Below, in pieces: positions 40,968-50,101 of a stretch of 64,000 nucleotides of DNA. This stretch comes from Lysinibacillus_B sp050613145 (GTDB lineage: Bacteria > Bacillota > Bacilli > Bacillales_A > Planococcaceae): assembly GCF_050613145.1 (NCBI RefSeq), contig NZ_CP192507.1, positions 1,054,001 through 1,118,000 of the forward strand, written 5' to 3'. Each line of letters begins with the position of its first letter. The stretch's first letter is position 1. The translations under genes and the position numbers were made by a program. Under the pieces are notes generated by a model. That model made no database searches, was not told where the DNA came from, and saw nothing but the letters and a program-made list of their open reading frames with translations.

Positions 40968-41435
40968 ATGACAATTTTTCATAGTATGAATACGACGGCT
41001 TCTGCTTTAACTACGCAGCGACTTCGTATGGACGTTATTTCTTCCAATATTGCAAATGTCGATACGACACGTGCTCGTCAAGTAAATGGAGAATGGGAGC
41101 CTTATCGTAAAAAGCAAGTTGTATTAACAGAGCAAGAAGGGAATCGTTTTAGTAATTTCCTAAACGTTGCCATGGGCAAAACGTCCAAGCAAGCCGTTGG
41201 AAATGGTGTACGCATAAAAGAGATTAAAGAAGATACAGAAACACCGTTTAAACTTACATACGATCCAACACATCCTGATGCGGACGAAGCAGGGTACGTT
41301 CAAACATCAAATGTGGATTTATTATCTGAAATGGTAGATTTAATATCAGCTTCTCGTTCATATGAGGCAAATGTTACAATGTTTAATGCGAATAAAGCCA
41401 TGTTAACGAAAGCTTTAGAAATTGGAAAAGGGTGA
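40968..41435 (+). CDS. flgC: Flagellar basal-body rod protein FlgC
   Basis: Another proximal rod subunit. The 155-residue protein has MDVISSNIANVDTTRAR near 23-39 and the C-terminal TSNVDLLSEMVDLISASRSYEANV signature. The middle is larger than in B. subtilis FlgC by only a few residues. It forms a rod set with FlgB and FliE. Confidence 0.96.
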   Translation: MTIFHSMNTTASALTTQRLRMDVISSNIANVDTTRARQVNGEWEPYRKKQVVLTEQEGNRFSNFLNVAMGKTSKQAVGNGVRIKEIKEDTETPFKLTYDPTHPDADEAGYVQTSNVDLLSEMVDLISASRSYEANVTMFNANKAMLTKALEIGKG

Positions 41436-41460
41436 CACTAAGATTAGGGGGTAAATAAAA

Positions 41461-41769
41461 ATGGCAATTAATCCGGTATCACTGACAGTACCAACAGTGT
41501 CGAACGAATCAACAAAAATCAATGCGGTCGTAACTTCAGCCGAAGCGCAAAAAACGTTTGCCAATACGTTGAAAGAAGCTATTACCAATGTCAATGAAAA
41601 GCAAATTCAATCGGATATGATGACAGAAAAATTGATTAATGGTGGAGATGTAGAATTACATGAGGTAATGATTGCTTCCCAAAAAGCGAGCATTACACTT
41701 AATGCAACAATGGAAGTTCGCAATAAGGTGATTGAAGCCTACCAAGAGATTATGCGAATGAGTGTATAA
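41461..41769 (+). CDS. fliE: Flagellar hook-basal body complex protein FliE
   Basis: FliE links the MS ring to the rod. The 102-residue helical protein has the family C-terminus GGDVELHEVMIASQKASITL and VRNKVIEAYQEIMRMSV. The ATG follows AGGGGG. A small inverted repeat (CGGTTA/TAACCG, 41775-41780 and 41813-41818) lies between fliE and fliF. Confidence 0.95.
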   Translation: MAINPVSLTVPTVSNESTKINAVVTSAEAQKTFANTLKEAITNVNEKQIQSDMMTEKLINGGDVELHEVMIASQKASITLNATMEVRNKVIEAYQEIMRMSV

Positions 41770-41829
41770 TAGGGCGGTTAAAGCGAATTGTAAATTGTTA
41801 AAGCATTCACTATAACCGGAGGATTCATA

Positions 41830-43425
41830 ATGAATGAACGTTTAACGAGAATAAAAACGGATTCGACCAATTTCTGGTCGAGCCGAACGCGAAATCAAAA
41901 AGGTGCAATAATGGGTACGTTAGTAGCGATTGTTGCATTGGCAGGGATACTTACATACTTTTCAACTAGAACAACGATGGCGCCATTATTTACTGGATTA
42001 TCGCCTAGTGAAGCAGGTCAAATTACGGAGGTATTAGGTTCACAAGGAATAGCGTACGAATTAGCAAATGGGGGCACTACGGTTTTAGTACCAGAAGAGC
42101 AAGTGGACCCTCTGACAGTGTCACTAGCGTCGCAAGGGTATCCAGAGACGGGGGCTATCAGTACATCTTTCTTCACAGAAAATGCTGGTTTTGGTATGAC
42201 AGATAACGAATTCAATGTCATTAAACAAGCAGCAACAGAAACAGAAATCGCGAATTTAATAAAGCGAGTGCAAGGTGTACAAGATGCCAAAGTACTAATT
42301 ACCGTACCAGATGAAGGACTCTTTATAAAAGATGCTACACAGGAAGCAACGGCCTCTGTTATGCTAACGACAGAACCGGGTGTAAAGTTTACAGATGACC
42401 AAATCAAAACACTGTATAGTTTAGTAGCTAAAAGTGTTCCGAACTTAAGTACTGAAAATATTGAGATTTCCAATCAATATGCTGAATACTTTGATTTGAA
42501 TTCAGTACAAACAGGCAGTAGTTCAACAACGCCTGAAGGGCAAATGGCCATTAAAAAGCAAATTGAGCGCGATATTCAACGACAAGTACAAAATATGCTT
42601 GGGACGATGATGGGGCAAGATAAAGTGGTTGTCTCAGTCACAACAAATGTGGATTTTAAGCAAGAAAATCGGGAAGAAAATTTAGTTCAGCCGGTAGATG
42701 AAGAAAACAATGAAGGCATTGCTATTAGTGCACAACGTATTACAGAAACCTATTCAGGAACAGGTGCAACAGCGTCTGGGGTACCAGAAGCTGAAAATGT
42801 AACAGATAATTTCACAGATTACCAAGAAGGAACTACTGGAGATGGAGAATATGAGCGCGTTGAAGAAACAATCAACAATGACGTCAATCGTATTCGTCGT
42901 GAAATTCAAGAAAGTCCGTACAAAATCCGTGATTTAGGTATTCAAGTAATGGTAGAGCCGCCAGTTGCGGACGATCCAGCGTCTTTAGATGCGGCAGTGC
43001 AAGAAGACATTGAACAAATTTTAGCAACAATCGTACGCACTTCAATTGATAAAGAAGTAGCAGGCGATTTAACAGATGAAGCGATAAATAATAAAATTGT
43101 TGTTTCTGTTCAACCGTTTTACGGAAAAGAAGGAGCAGATGCTACGCCAGAATCTGTTATTCCATGGTGGGTTTGGGTAGTAGGCGGTATTTTAATTGTA
43201 GCCATTGCACTTCTAGTATTCTTCATTTTACGTTCTCGTAAACGTAAAAAAGAAGAAGAAGAGTTAAATATTATCGAACAACAACAAGAATTAATTGAAG
43301 TAGACGATATTTCAGAGGAAAAAGAGACTGAAGCAACTGTACGCCGTAAGCAACTTGAAAAAATGGCGAAGGACAAGCCAGAAGATTTCGCGAAGCTATT
43401 GCGTAGTTGGATTGCAGAAGATTAA
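41830..43425 (+). CDS. fliF: Flagellar M-ring protein FliF
   Basis: FliF builds the MS ring around the export gate. The 531-residue protein has two membrane segments (about 26-45 and 440-465), RBM domains between them (AELANLIKRVQGVQDAKVLI-type region near 140-160) and a C-terminal FliG-binding tail ending KPEDFAKLLRSWIAED. Length matches B. subtilis FliF (536). Confidence 0.97.
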   Translation: MNERLTRIKTDSTNFWSSRTRNQKGAIMGTLVAIVALAGILTYFSTRTTMAPLFTGLSPSEAGQITEVLGSQGIAYELANGGTTVLVPEEQVDPLTVSLASQGYPETGAISTSFFTENAGFGMTDNEFNVIKQAATETEIANLIKRVQGVQDAKVLITVPDEGLFIKDATQEATASVMLTTEPGVKFTDDQIKTLYSLVAKSVPNLSTENIEISNQYAEYFDLNSVQTGSSSTTPEGQMAIKKQIERDIQRQVQNMLGTMMGQDKVVVSVTTNVDFKQENREENLVQPVDEENNEGIAISAQRITETYSGTGATASGVPEAENVTDNFTDYQEGTTGDGEYERVEETINNDVNRIRREIQESPYKIRDLGIQVMVEPPVADDPASLDAAVQEDIEQILATIVRTSIDKEVAGDLTDEAINNKIVVSVQPFYGKEGADATPESVIPWWVWVVGGILIVAIALLVFFILRSRKRKKEEEELNIIEQQQELIEVDDISEEKETEATVRRKQLEKMAKDKPEDFAKLLRSWIAED

Positions 43426-43439
43426 TAGGAGGTTCGCCT

Positions 43440-44453
43440 GTGTCCAAGAAAGATAAAGAGTTATCAGGAAAGCAAAAAGCAGCTTTGCTGTTAATTTCTC
43501 TAGGACCGGAAGTTTCGGCTGCTGTGTATAAACACTTAAGTGAAGAAGAAATTGAGCGCTTAACACTTGAAATTTCAAGTGTGAAAAAAGTCGAATCTAC
43601 CGTCAAGGAGAACATTATTGAAGAATTTCATAATATTGCCTTAGCGCAAGATTATATTACACAGGGCGGTATCGGCTATGCGAAAACCGTTTTAGAAAAA
43701 GCGCTTGGTACAGATCAAGCACAAGCGATTTTAAATCGTTTAACATCTTCTTTACAAGTGCGCCCATTTGACTTTGCACGTAAAGCAGATCCAGCACAAA
43801 TTTTTAACTTTATTCAAAATGAACATCCACAAACGATTGCGCTTATTTTATCGTACTTAGATCCAACGCAAGCGGGGATTATTTTATCCTCGCTTCCGCA
43901 AGAGGTGCAGGCAGATATTGCGAAGCGTATTGCGGTAATGGATTCAACATCGCCAGAAGTGATTAGTGAAATCGAATCCGTATTAGAACGAAAACTCTCT
44001 TCTACTGTAACGCAAGACTACACAGAAACAGGTGGTATCGATGCAGTCGTGGAAGTGTTAAATGGTGTAGATCGTCAAACGGAAAAAACGATTCTCGATG
44101 CACTCGAAATTCAAGATCCAGAGCTAGCAGAAGAAATCAAAAAGCGTATGTTTGTATTCGAAGATATTGTTACACTGGATAATCGTTCGATTCAACGTGT
44201 TATTCGTGACTGTGAAAATGAAGACTTATTATTAGCGATGAAAGTTTCTAGTGATGAAGTAAAAGAAATTATTTTCCGTAACATGTCACAACGAATGGCA
44301 GAAACATTCCGTGAAGAAATGGAAATTATGGGGCCGGTTCGACTACGCGATGTAGAAGAAGCACAATCTCGTATTGTGGCGGTTATTCGACGCCTAGAGG
44401 ATGCAGGTGAGATTATTATCGCTCGTGGTGGAGGAGATGACGTCATTGTCTAG
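43440..44453 (+). CDS. fliG: Flagellar motor switch protein FliG
   Basis: FliG is the rotor subunit that contacts the stator. The 337-residue protein has ALLLISLGPEVSAAVYKHL near the N-terminus, an EHPQTIALILSYL middle domain with the conserved EHPQ motif near 127, and the charged C-terminal torque helix region (MRNMSQRMAETFREEM-like). The start is GTG at 43440 behind TAGGAGG; an upstream in-frame ATG lies inside fliF. Confidence 0.96.
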   Translation: MSKKDKELSGKQKAALLLISLGPEVSAAVYKHLSEEEIERLTLEISSVKKVESTVKENIIEEFHNIALAQDYITQGGIGYAKTVLEKALGTDQAQAILNRLTSSLQVRPFDFARKADPAQIFNFIQNEHPQTIALILSYLDPTQAGIILSSLPQEVQADIAKRIAVMDSTSPEVISEIESVLERKLSSTVTQDYTETGGIDAVVEVLNGVDRQTEKTILDALEIQDPELAEEIKKRMFVFEDIVTLDNRSIQRVIRDCENEDLLLAMKVSSDEVKEIIFRNMSQRMAETFREEMEIMGPVRLRDVEEAQSRIVAVIRRLEDAGEIIIARGGGDDVIV

Positions 44454-45234
44454 AATCATCCGCAGCATGCAAGCACAACAGGTTGAAGAAAAGAAAATAC
44501 AAATTCAATCATTTCACTTTTTTCAGCCTGAACGTGTAGAGGATTTTGAGCATATAGAAGAAGAGCTTGAAGTGACACGTGAACAAATTTTAGCTGAACG
44601 CGATCAGTTATTAGCTGATGCGCGTCAGCAACTTGAATTAGAGCATCAACAGTTTGAGCAGTTTCGTCAAGAGCAGTTGCAGACAATTGAAGAATTAAAG
44701 CAAATGTGGGAAGAGGAAAAACTGATATTGCAACAACAAGCATATGAGGAGAGCTTCGCACAAGGATATGAGGAAGGCATCCAAAAAGCAAATGCGGATA
44801 TGCAACAAGCGTTACAAACGGCAAATGAAACGATGGCAAACGCACAGATAAATGCGGATAAATATATTGAATCGCAAGAGGCAATCGTTTTAGAGTTAGG
44901 GTTAACGGCAGCGGAGCGCATTTTAAATACGGTGCTTGAGCGCGATGACGAAGCATTTGTCTCCATTGTAAAATGTGGTTTAAAAGAAGCGCGTGAAATG
45001 AAAGAAATTAAAATTTATGTAGCGCCACACTATCACAGCATTGTATCGAAAAATCGTGATGAACTTGCTGAAATGTTCCCAACAGATGTGCCGTTTATGA
45101 TTTTTGTCAATGAGGATTTATCAAGCACAGAGAGCTATATTGAAACAAATCATGGACGTATCGTTGTATCAATTGATACGCAATTAAACGAACTTCGACT
45201 AAAGCTTCGAGAAATTTTAGATAGTAAGGAATGA
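44446..45234 (+). CDS. fliH: Flagellar export ATPase regulator FliH
   Basis: FliH dimers hold and inhibit the export ATPase FliI and link it to the C ring. The 262-residue protein is a Glu/Gln-rich coiled coil (about 40-120) with a C-terminal domain (GLTAAERILNTVLERDDEAF onward). I choose TTG at 44446 because GGAGGAG (44430-44436) is 9 bases upstream; an ATG at 44437 directly abuts that Shine-Dalgarno. The start overlaps the fliG stop by 8 bases. Confidence 0.88.
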   Translation: MSRIIRSMQAQQVEEKKIQIQSFHFFQPERVEDFEHIEEELEVTREQILAERDQLLADARQQLELEHQQFEQFRQEQLQTIEELKQMWEEEKLILQQQAYEESFAQGYEEGIQKANADMQQALQTANETMANAQINADKYIESQEAIVLELGLTAAERILNTVLERDDEAFVSIVKCGLKEAREMKEIKIYVAPHYHSIVSKNRDELAEMFPTDVPFMIFVNEDLSSTESYIETNHGRIVVSIDTQLNELRLKLREILDSKE

Positions 45235-45238
45235 TCGC

Positions 45239-46564
45239 ATGCGAGCGGCCCAATTAATCGAACATATTCCAAATATATCGACCTTTAAAAAATTTGGTAA
45301 AGTTACCCGTGTTGTTGGCTTAATGATTGAATCACAAGGTCCTGATAGCTCTATTGGCGATGTGTGTAAAATTCACGTCAATTCACCAACAAATGGTCAT
45401 CAAATTATTTTAGCTGAAGTTGTTGGCTTTGAAGATGAGATTGTTGTGCTAATGCCGTATTCGTCTTTGCGAGAAATTTCAATCGGTTGTTTAGTGGAAG
45501 GAACAGGGAAACCTTTAGAAATAAAAGTCGGACCTGAACTAATTGGTAAAGTGTTGGACTCAATGGGCGAGCCATTTGATGGCTATGCACTACCTCGCGG
45601 GCTTGTCTCAGTCCCGACTGAAAAAGACCCACCTAATCCAATGACACGCCCGCCCATTACAGCGCAACTAGAGGTCGGCGTCAAAGCAATTGATGGGATG
45701 CTGACAGTAGGGAGCGGTCAACGTGTCGGGATATTTGCCGGTTCAGGTGTTGGGAAAAGTACACTTCTAGGCATGATTGCTCGCAATACAAAAGCGGATA
45801 TTAATGTGATCGCACTTGTTGGAGAGCGTGGGCGTGAGGTACGTGAGTTTATAGAGCGCGACCTTGGCCCTGAAGGATTAAGTCGGTCAATTGTTGTGGC
45901 GGCTACGAGTGATCAGCCGGCTTTAATGCGTATTAAAGCCGCTTTTACTGCTACTGCCATTGCTGAATATTTTCGTGATCGAGGCATGAATGTCATGCTA
46001 ATGATGGACTCTGTAACACGTGTTGCGATGGCGCAACGAGAAATTGGCCTAGCAGTAGGGGAACCACCTGCTACTAGAGGTTATACGCCGTCTGTATTTG
46101 CCATTTTACCAACGCTACTTGAACGCACGGGGACAAACTTAAAAGGGGCCATTACCGCCTTTTATACCGTTCTTGTCGATGGAGACGATATGAACGAACC
46201 GATTGCTGACGCTGTACGAGGGATTTTAGATGGGCATATCGTACTCGACCGTACACTCGCAAATAAGGGGCAATACCCAGCGATTAATATCCTCAAGAGC
46301 GTTAGTCGTCTCATGAATCATATTACAACGCCTGAACATACAACCGCAGCCGCTCGTTTACGTGAAATGTACTATACATATTCAAAGTCGGAGGACTTAA
46401 TTAATATTGGTGCATACAAGCGTGGAACGTCTAGAGAAATTGATGAAGCAATACATTATGAACCACTCATTACAAATTTTTTAAAGCAAGGATTTAAAGA
46501 TAAAGTTTCACTTGAACAAACAGTCAATGAGATGATTGCATTATCGAATGGTGGTGCCAAATAA
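45239..46564 (+). CDS. fliI: Flagellum-specific ATPase FliI
   Basis: FliI energises substrate docking and unfolding in flagellar export. The 441-residue F1-like ATPase shows Walker A GSGVGKST at 168-175, GERGREVREF near 196, Walker B VMLMMDSVTR near 246 and the substrate-loop GYTPSVFAILP. The stop overlaps the fliJ start by one base. Confidence 0.97.
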   Translation: MRAAQLIEHIPNISTFKKFGKVTRVVGLMIESQGPDSSIGDVCKIHVNSPTNGHQIILAEVVGFEDEIVVLMPYSSLREISIGCLVEGTGKPLEIKVGPELIGKVLDSMGEPFDGYALPRGLVSVPTEKDPPNPMTRPPITAQLEVGVKAIDGMLTVGSGQRVGIFAGSGVGKSTLLGMIARNTKADINVIALVGERGREVREFIERDLGPEGLSRSIVVAATSDQPALMRIKAAFTATAIAEYFRDRGMNVMLMMDSVTRVAMAQREIGLAVGEPPATRGYTPSVFAILPTLLERTGTNLKGAITAFYTVLVDGDDMNEPIADAVRGILDGHIVLDRTLANKGQYPAINILKSVSRLMNHITTPEHTTAAARLREMYYTYSKSEDLINIGAYKRGTSREIDEAIHYEPLITNFLKQGFKDKVSLEQTVNEMIALSNGGAK

Positions 46565-47013
46565 TGCTACGATATAGTTATCGATTTGAACAAATTTTAA
46601 CTGTTCGTGAACAAGAAAAAAATGAAACAGAAATGGCTTACAAAGAATCTGTTCGCTCTTTTGAAGAAATCGCAACAAAGCTTTATGAACTATTGAAGAA
46701 AAAAGAAGATTTAGTAGTGTTTCAACAAGAGCGCTTGCAAGTGGGCTCTTCCATTGATGAAATTAGTCATTATGCGCGGTTTATCGATAGTATGGAGAAA
46801 ACGATTGAAGATGTGCAACAAAAGGTCGTGCAAGCACGATCAAAAATGAATTGGCATGAGCAAAAATTATTAGAAAAAAACTTGGAAGTACGTAAATATG
46901 AAAAAATGCGTGAAAAAGATTTCTCGGCATTTAGGGAAGAACAAAATCGTTTAGAAACGATTCAATTAGATGAAATGGCCACCCTTACGTACAACAAAAG
47001 AGAAATTAGGTGA
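46564..47013 (+). CDS. fliJ: Flagellar export chaperone FliJ
   Basis: FliJ is the coiled-coil stalk of the FliI hexamer that also recycles chaperones. The 149-residue protein is almost entirely charged helix and begins MLRYSYRFEQILTVREQEKNE, typical of FliJ. It lies between fliI and motE as in other Bacilli. Confidence 0.93.
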   Translation: MLRYSYRFEQILTVREQEKNETEMAYKESVRSFEEIATKLYELLKKKEDLVVFQQERLQVGSSIDEISHYARFIDSMEKTIEDVQQKVVQARSKMNWHEQKLLEKNLEVRKYEKMREKDFSAFREEQNRLETIQLDEMATLTYNKREIR

Positions 47014-47017
47014 TGGC

Positions 47018-47617
47018 ATGGCGAAGAACGATGTCGAAAAAATAGATGAAGTCGAGGTACAAGAGAAGAACCCAGGTTTTTTTCAAAAGTTATTTTACTG
47101 GTTTCTAATTCCGTTAGTGTTTGCACTAGCAATTTTCTTAATCATTGCACATTTTACGAATACAAATGTGTTTCAAATAGCTGATAGCATGAAAGATAAA
47201 ATTCCGTTTATTTCTTCAAAAGAAGAAATTGTAGAAAATCCGTCATTAAATGAAGAAAAAATTGTGACACTACAAGCAGAAATTCAAGAAAAAGAGGCGG
47301 AGATTGTACAGTTGCAATCAGAAATTGAGTCGGCTACAGCAACGAATGAGGAATTGTTAATTGAACAAGAACGTCTTCTTTATGAAATTGAACAATTAAA
47401 ACGTGTGCAAGAAGAAGCAGCATTAGAATTTAAAGAAATTTTAAAGACGTATGAGAATATGTCAGCGAAGAAAGCTGCACCTATTTTAACGCAGATGAGT
47501 GAATCCGAAGCGTTACGTATTATGTCCAATATGAAGTCGGATACGCTAATGGCTATTTTTGAAAAAATGGATCCAGCAGACGCTGCTCGATTTACGGAAT
47601 TATTATCACAGGAGTAA
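47018..47617 (+). CDS. ylxF: MotE-family flagellar motor chaperone (YlxF)
   Basis: The 199-residue protein has one membrane segment (LFYWFLIPLVFALAIFLIIA, about 25-44), an extracytoplasmic coiled coil (EKIVTLQAEIQEKEAEIVQL) and a C-terminal MgtE-N-like domain (SAKKAAPILTQMSESEALRI and KMDPADAARFTELL), the MotE architecture. The start at 47018 is chosen since AGGTGATGG precedes it; the upstream extension lies inside fliJ. Confidence 0.9.
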   Translation: MAKNDVEKIDEVEVQEKNPGFFQKLFYWFLIPLVFALAIFLIIAHFTNTNVFQIADSMKDKIPFISSKEEIVENPSLNEEKIVTLQAEIQEKEAEIVQLQSEIESATATNEELLIEQERLLYEIEQLKRVQEEAALEFKEILKTYENMSAKKAAPILTQMSESEALRIMSNMKSDTLMAIFEKMDPADAARFTELLSQE

Positions 47618-47636
47618 AAGGAGGTGAAACAAAATA

Positions 47637-48863
47637 ATGGATATCGCACTATTACAAATGGCACAAACACGTATAAACAACCCGAAGCAAACAGCAACGA
47701 CATCAACTGCTAGTAATCAACAAAAATCGAACTCTTTTGACAAGGTGTTTAATGACACAATGTCAGCAACACAAGCCTCATCACAGCAAAAGCAAGCCGA
47801 ACCGATTGAAGAAGCAACAAAAGAGGTAACAGAGGTTGTGGAAGCAGAGACACTAGAAGAAGTGTTTGCAGCACTTGGTATTGTACACGGTGAAGGGGGA
47901 ATGTTTGCGGAAATTGATGGTCAGCTAATTCCGATTGAAGAGATGATGAATGTAGAAGATTTGACCGCTGCATTAGGAATAACGACAGAGGAGTTAGAAG
48001 CAATCATTCAACAACTTCTTGGCGAAGAAATGCTGATGGGTGATGTATGGGCAATACTCGAACAATCACCAGCATTACTGGCACAAGTATCGTCGATTTT
48101 ACAAGGTGAAAATCACAGTGTGACACCTAAAGAAGCAACAAAAGTAGTGGAGTTTTTAAAACTGGCACAAATGGTTGGCATGAGGTTAGATACAGTGTAT
48201 CAGCAGGAATTTCAATTAAGCCAAACGAAAGATGTATTACAATCATTAGTAGCGCAATTACAGCCTACAACGCAACAAGAGGCAATCAAGACAACAACAT
48301 TCCAACAAGTCGCACAACAATTGTCTCAAACAGTCGTAACGCAGGAAACAGATACAGCTCAAGTAAATGGGAGTCAACAACAAACGGCAACAACAAAAAC
48401 CGTAACGGTGACACTGCCAGCAGAGCGTTCAGCACAGTCCGAAGCATTAGCGAAGGAAATTCAAAACTTACTTAACCGTAGCCAAATGTCAAATAATCAA
48501 GGAACAATGCGTCTTGTCTTAAAATTATTCCCTGAGAATTTAGGCCAAATTCGTATTGAGTTAGTACAAAAAGATGGCTTAATGCACGCGCGTTTACTTG
48601 CAACGACTGCTGTAGGGAAAGAATTACTTGACTCGAATTTAAATCAATTAAAGTCAGCTTTTGTGGCTCAAAACATCCAAATGGAGCGGATTGATATAGC
48701 ACAGTCCCTTCAAGATGCAGAGCGCAATGCACGTGATCAAAAATTCTTTAATAATTTCTTCCGCCAGGAACAAGAGGAACAAGAAGAACAGCAAGATAAC
48801 GATGAAGAGAAGCAGTCGTTTAGCGAATTTTTAACTGAAGAATTTTTCGCTGAGGAGGTGTAG
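47637..48863 (+). CDS. fliK: Flagellar hook-length control protein FliK
   Basis: FliK measures the hook and switches export specificity through FlhB. The 408-residue protein has a Gln/Thr/Glu-rich, low-complexity N-terminal part and the conserved C-terminal domain (LVLKLFPENLGQIRIELVQK near 293-312). It ends in an acidic Glu/Gln tail. Its position before flgD is standard. It is distinct from the FliK-like gene at 27190. Confidence 0.94.
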   Translation: MDIALLQMAQTRINNPKQTATTSTASNQQKSNSFDKVFNDTMSATQASSQQKQAEPIEEATKEVTEVVEAETLEEVFAALGIVHGEGGMFAEIDGQLIPIEEMMNVEDLTAALGITTEELEAIIQQLLGEEMLMGDVWAILEQSPALLAQVSSILQGENHSVTPKEATKVVEFLKLAQMVGMRLDTVYQQEFQLSQTKDVLQSLVAQLQPTTQQEAIKTTTFQQVAQQLSQTVVTQETDTAQVNGSQQQTATTKTVTVTLPAERSAQSEALAKEIQNLLNRSQMSNNQGTMRLVLKLFPENLGQIRIELVQKDGLMHARLLATTAVGKELLDSNLNQLKSAFVAQNIQMERIDIAQSLQDAERNARDQKFFNNFFRQEQEEQEEQQDNDEEKQSFSEFLTEEFFAEEV

Positions 48864-48865
48864 TA

Positions 48866-49642
48866 ATGAGTTCAGGTTCAACTTTAAGTTCGAATGCAGA
48901 TGTAACTAAAACTACAAAGGGCATTACAAATGATTATTATTTAAATACATCAAAGTATAAATATACAACAGAATCTGATAACAGCACTTTGGGAAAAGAT
49001 GCATTTTTGCACATTCTAATTGCCCAATTACAAAATCAAGATCCGACAAATCCAATGGATGACCGTGAGTTTATCGCCCAAATGGCTCAGTTCTCTTCTT
49101 TAGAGCAAATGCAGAATATGACAAAAGCAATGGAAGCGCTATTAATGTCTCAAAGAGAAACGCAATTAATGTCCTATACATCTTTTATTGGAAAAGAAGT
49201 AAAATGGCATGAGTTATCAGAAGAAGAAGAAGATGAAAAAGGGGATCCAGTAGTAATAGAAGGAACAGGTGTTATAACGGAAGTTAAATTTAAAGATGGT
49301 GCACCTATTTTCGTCTTAGATAGTGGGAAAGAAATTTCTGCTGGACATATTTCAGCTATTTTAGGTGAAAAGGAAGCAGGCTCCTCTACAGGGGAAAATC
49401 CTTTTGCGCAAGCAAGTCAATTAATTGGGAAGACAGTTCAATATAATTTGAACGATGAGTCAGTCCAAGCTGTGATTGAAGCAATTACAACGAAGAATGG
49501 CGTTATTGAGTATATTTTAAACAATGGTACTCGATTAACAAAAGAGCAATTTGAAGTCGTATCTGAAACAGAAAATACGGAAACAGAGCAAGGTGAAGAT
49601 GTAACGGATACACCGGATTCAACTGAGCAAACACAGGAATAG
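48866..49642 (+). CDS. flgD: Flagellar hook assembly protein FlgD, with duplicated C-terminal module
   Basis: FlgD caps the growing hook. The N-terminal part is canonical (LGKDAFLHILIAQLQNQDP at 42-60, FSSLEQMQNM). At 258 residues it is far longer than B. subtilis FlgD (about 140). The extra part seems to contain two related modules: residues 106-165 (SFIGKEVKW ... GVITEVKFKDG ... VLDSG) and 185-232 (QLIGKTVQY ... VIEAITTKNG ... ILNNG). An acidic Thr/Glu tail ends the protein. The start is 2 bases after fliK. Confidence 0.9.
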   Translation: MSSGSTLSSNADVTKTTKGITNDYYLNTSKYKYTTESDNSTLGKDAFLHILIAQLQNQDPTNPMDDREFIAQMAQFSSLEQMQNMTKAMEALLMSQRETQLMSYTSFIGKEVKWHELSEEEEDEKGDPVVIEGTGVITEVKFKDGAPIFVLDSGKEISAGHISAILGEKEAGSSTGENPFAQASQLIGKTVQYNLNDESVQAVIEAITTKNGVIEYILNNGTRLTKEQFEVVSETENTETEQGEDVTDTPDSTEQTQE

Positions 49643-49655
49643 GGTGGGGACGCTT

Positions 49656-50024
49656 ATGATGAATAAAATTACTATTCAACATGTTCCGTTTCGTCCAGCG
49701 TTAACGCCGAAGCAAAATGTCCAGGAAACGCAAGTCAAGTCATTCCACGAACATTTTAGGCAGGCACAGCAAGAGCTAAAAATTAGCAAGCATGCTTCTG
49801 AACGGATGCAGGAGCGGAATATTGAGATTTCTGAAGCGGAGTGGCAAGAAGTAACGGATAAAGTATTTGAAGCGCGAGAGAAAGGTGTTAAGCAACCTTT
49901 AGTATTAATGGATCAAGCAGCACTGATTGTCAGCGCAAAAAATGCAACAGTTATAACGGCTATGGATCGTTACGAAGCGAAATCGCAATTATTTACAAAT
50001 ATTGATGGAACAATCGTACTCTAA
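49656..50024 (+). CDS. Small flagellar operon protein (TIGR02530-like)
   Basis: The 122-residue protein resembles the flagellar operon protein family TIGR02530 found between flgD and flgE in many Firmicutes. The recognisable part is LKISKHASERMQERNIEISE followed by EVTDKVFEAREKGVKQPLVL. Function is unknown. The start could be ATG 49656 or 49659; AGGGTGGGGA at 49641-49650 favours these over the upstream GTG at 49644. Confidence 0.85.
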   Translation: MMNKITIQHVPFRPALTPKQNVQETQVKSFHEHFRQAQQELKISKHASERMQERNIEISEAEWQEVTDKVFEAREKGVKQPLVLMDQAALIVSAKNATVITAMDRYEAKSQLFTNIDGTIVL

Positions 50025-50101
50025 GGCAGGACCGTATAGGATGCCTCATATCGCTGACTGATTGATGCGGTATATTCACTAATGAAGGGAGAACGACATT
50101 T

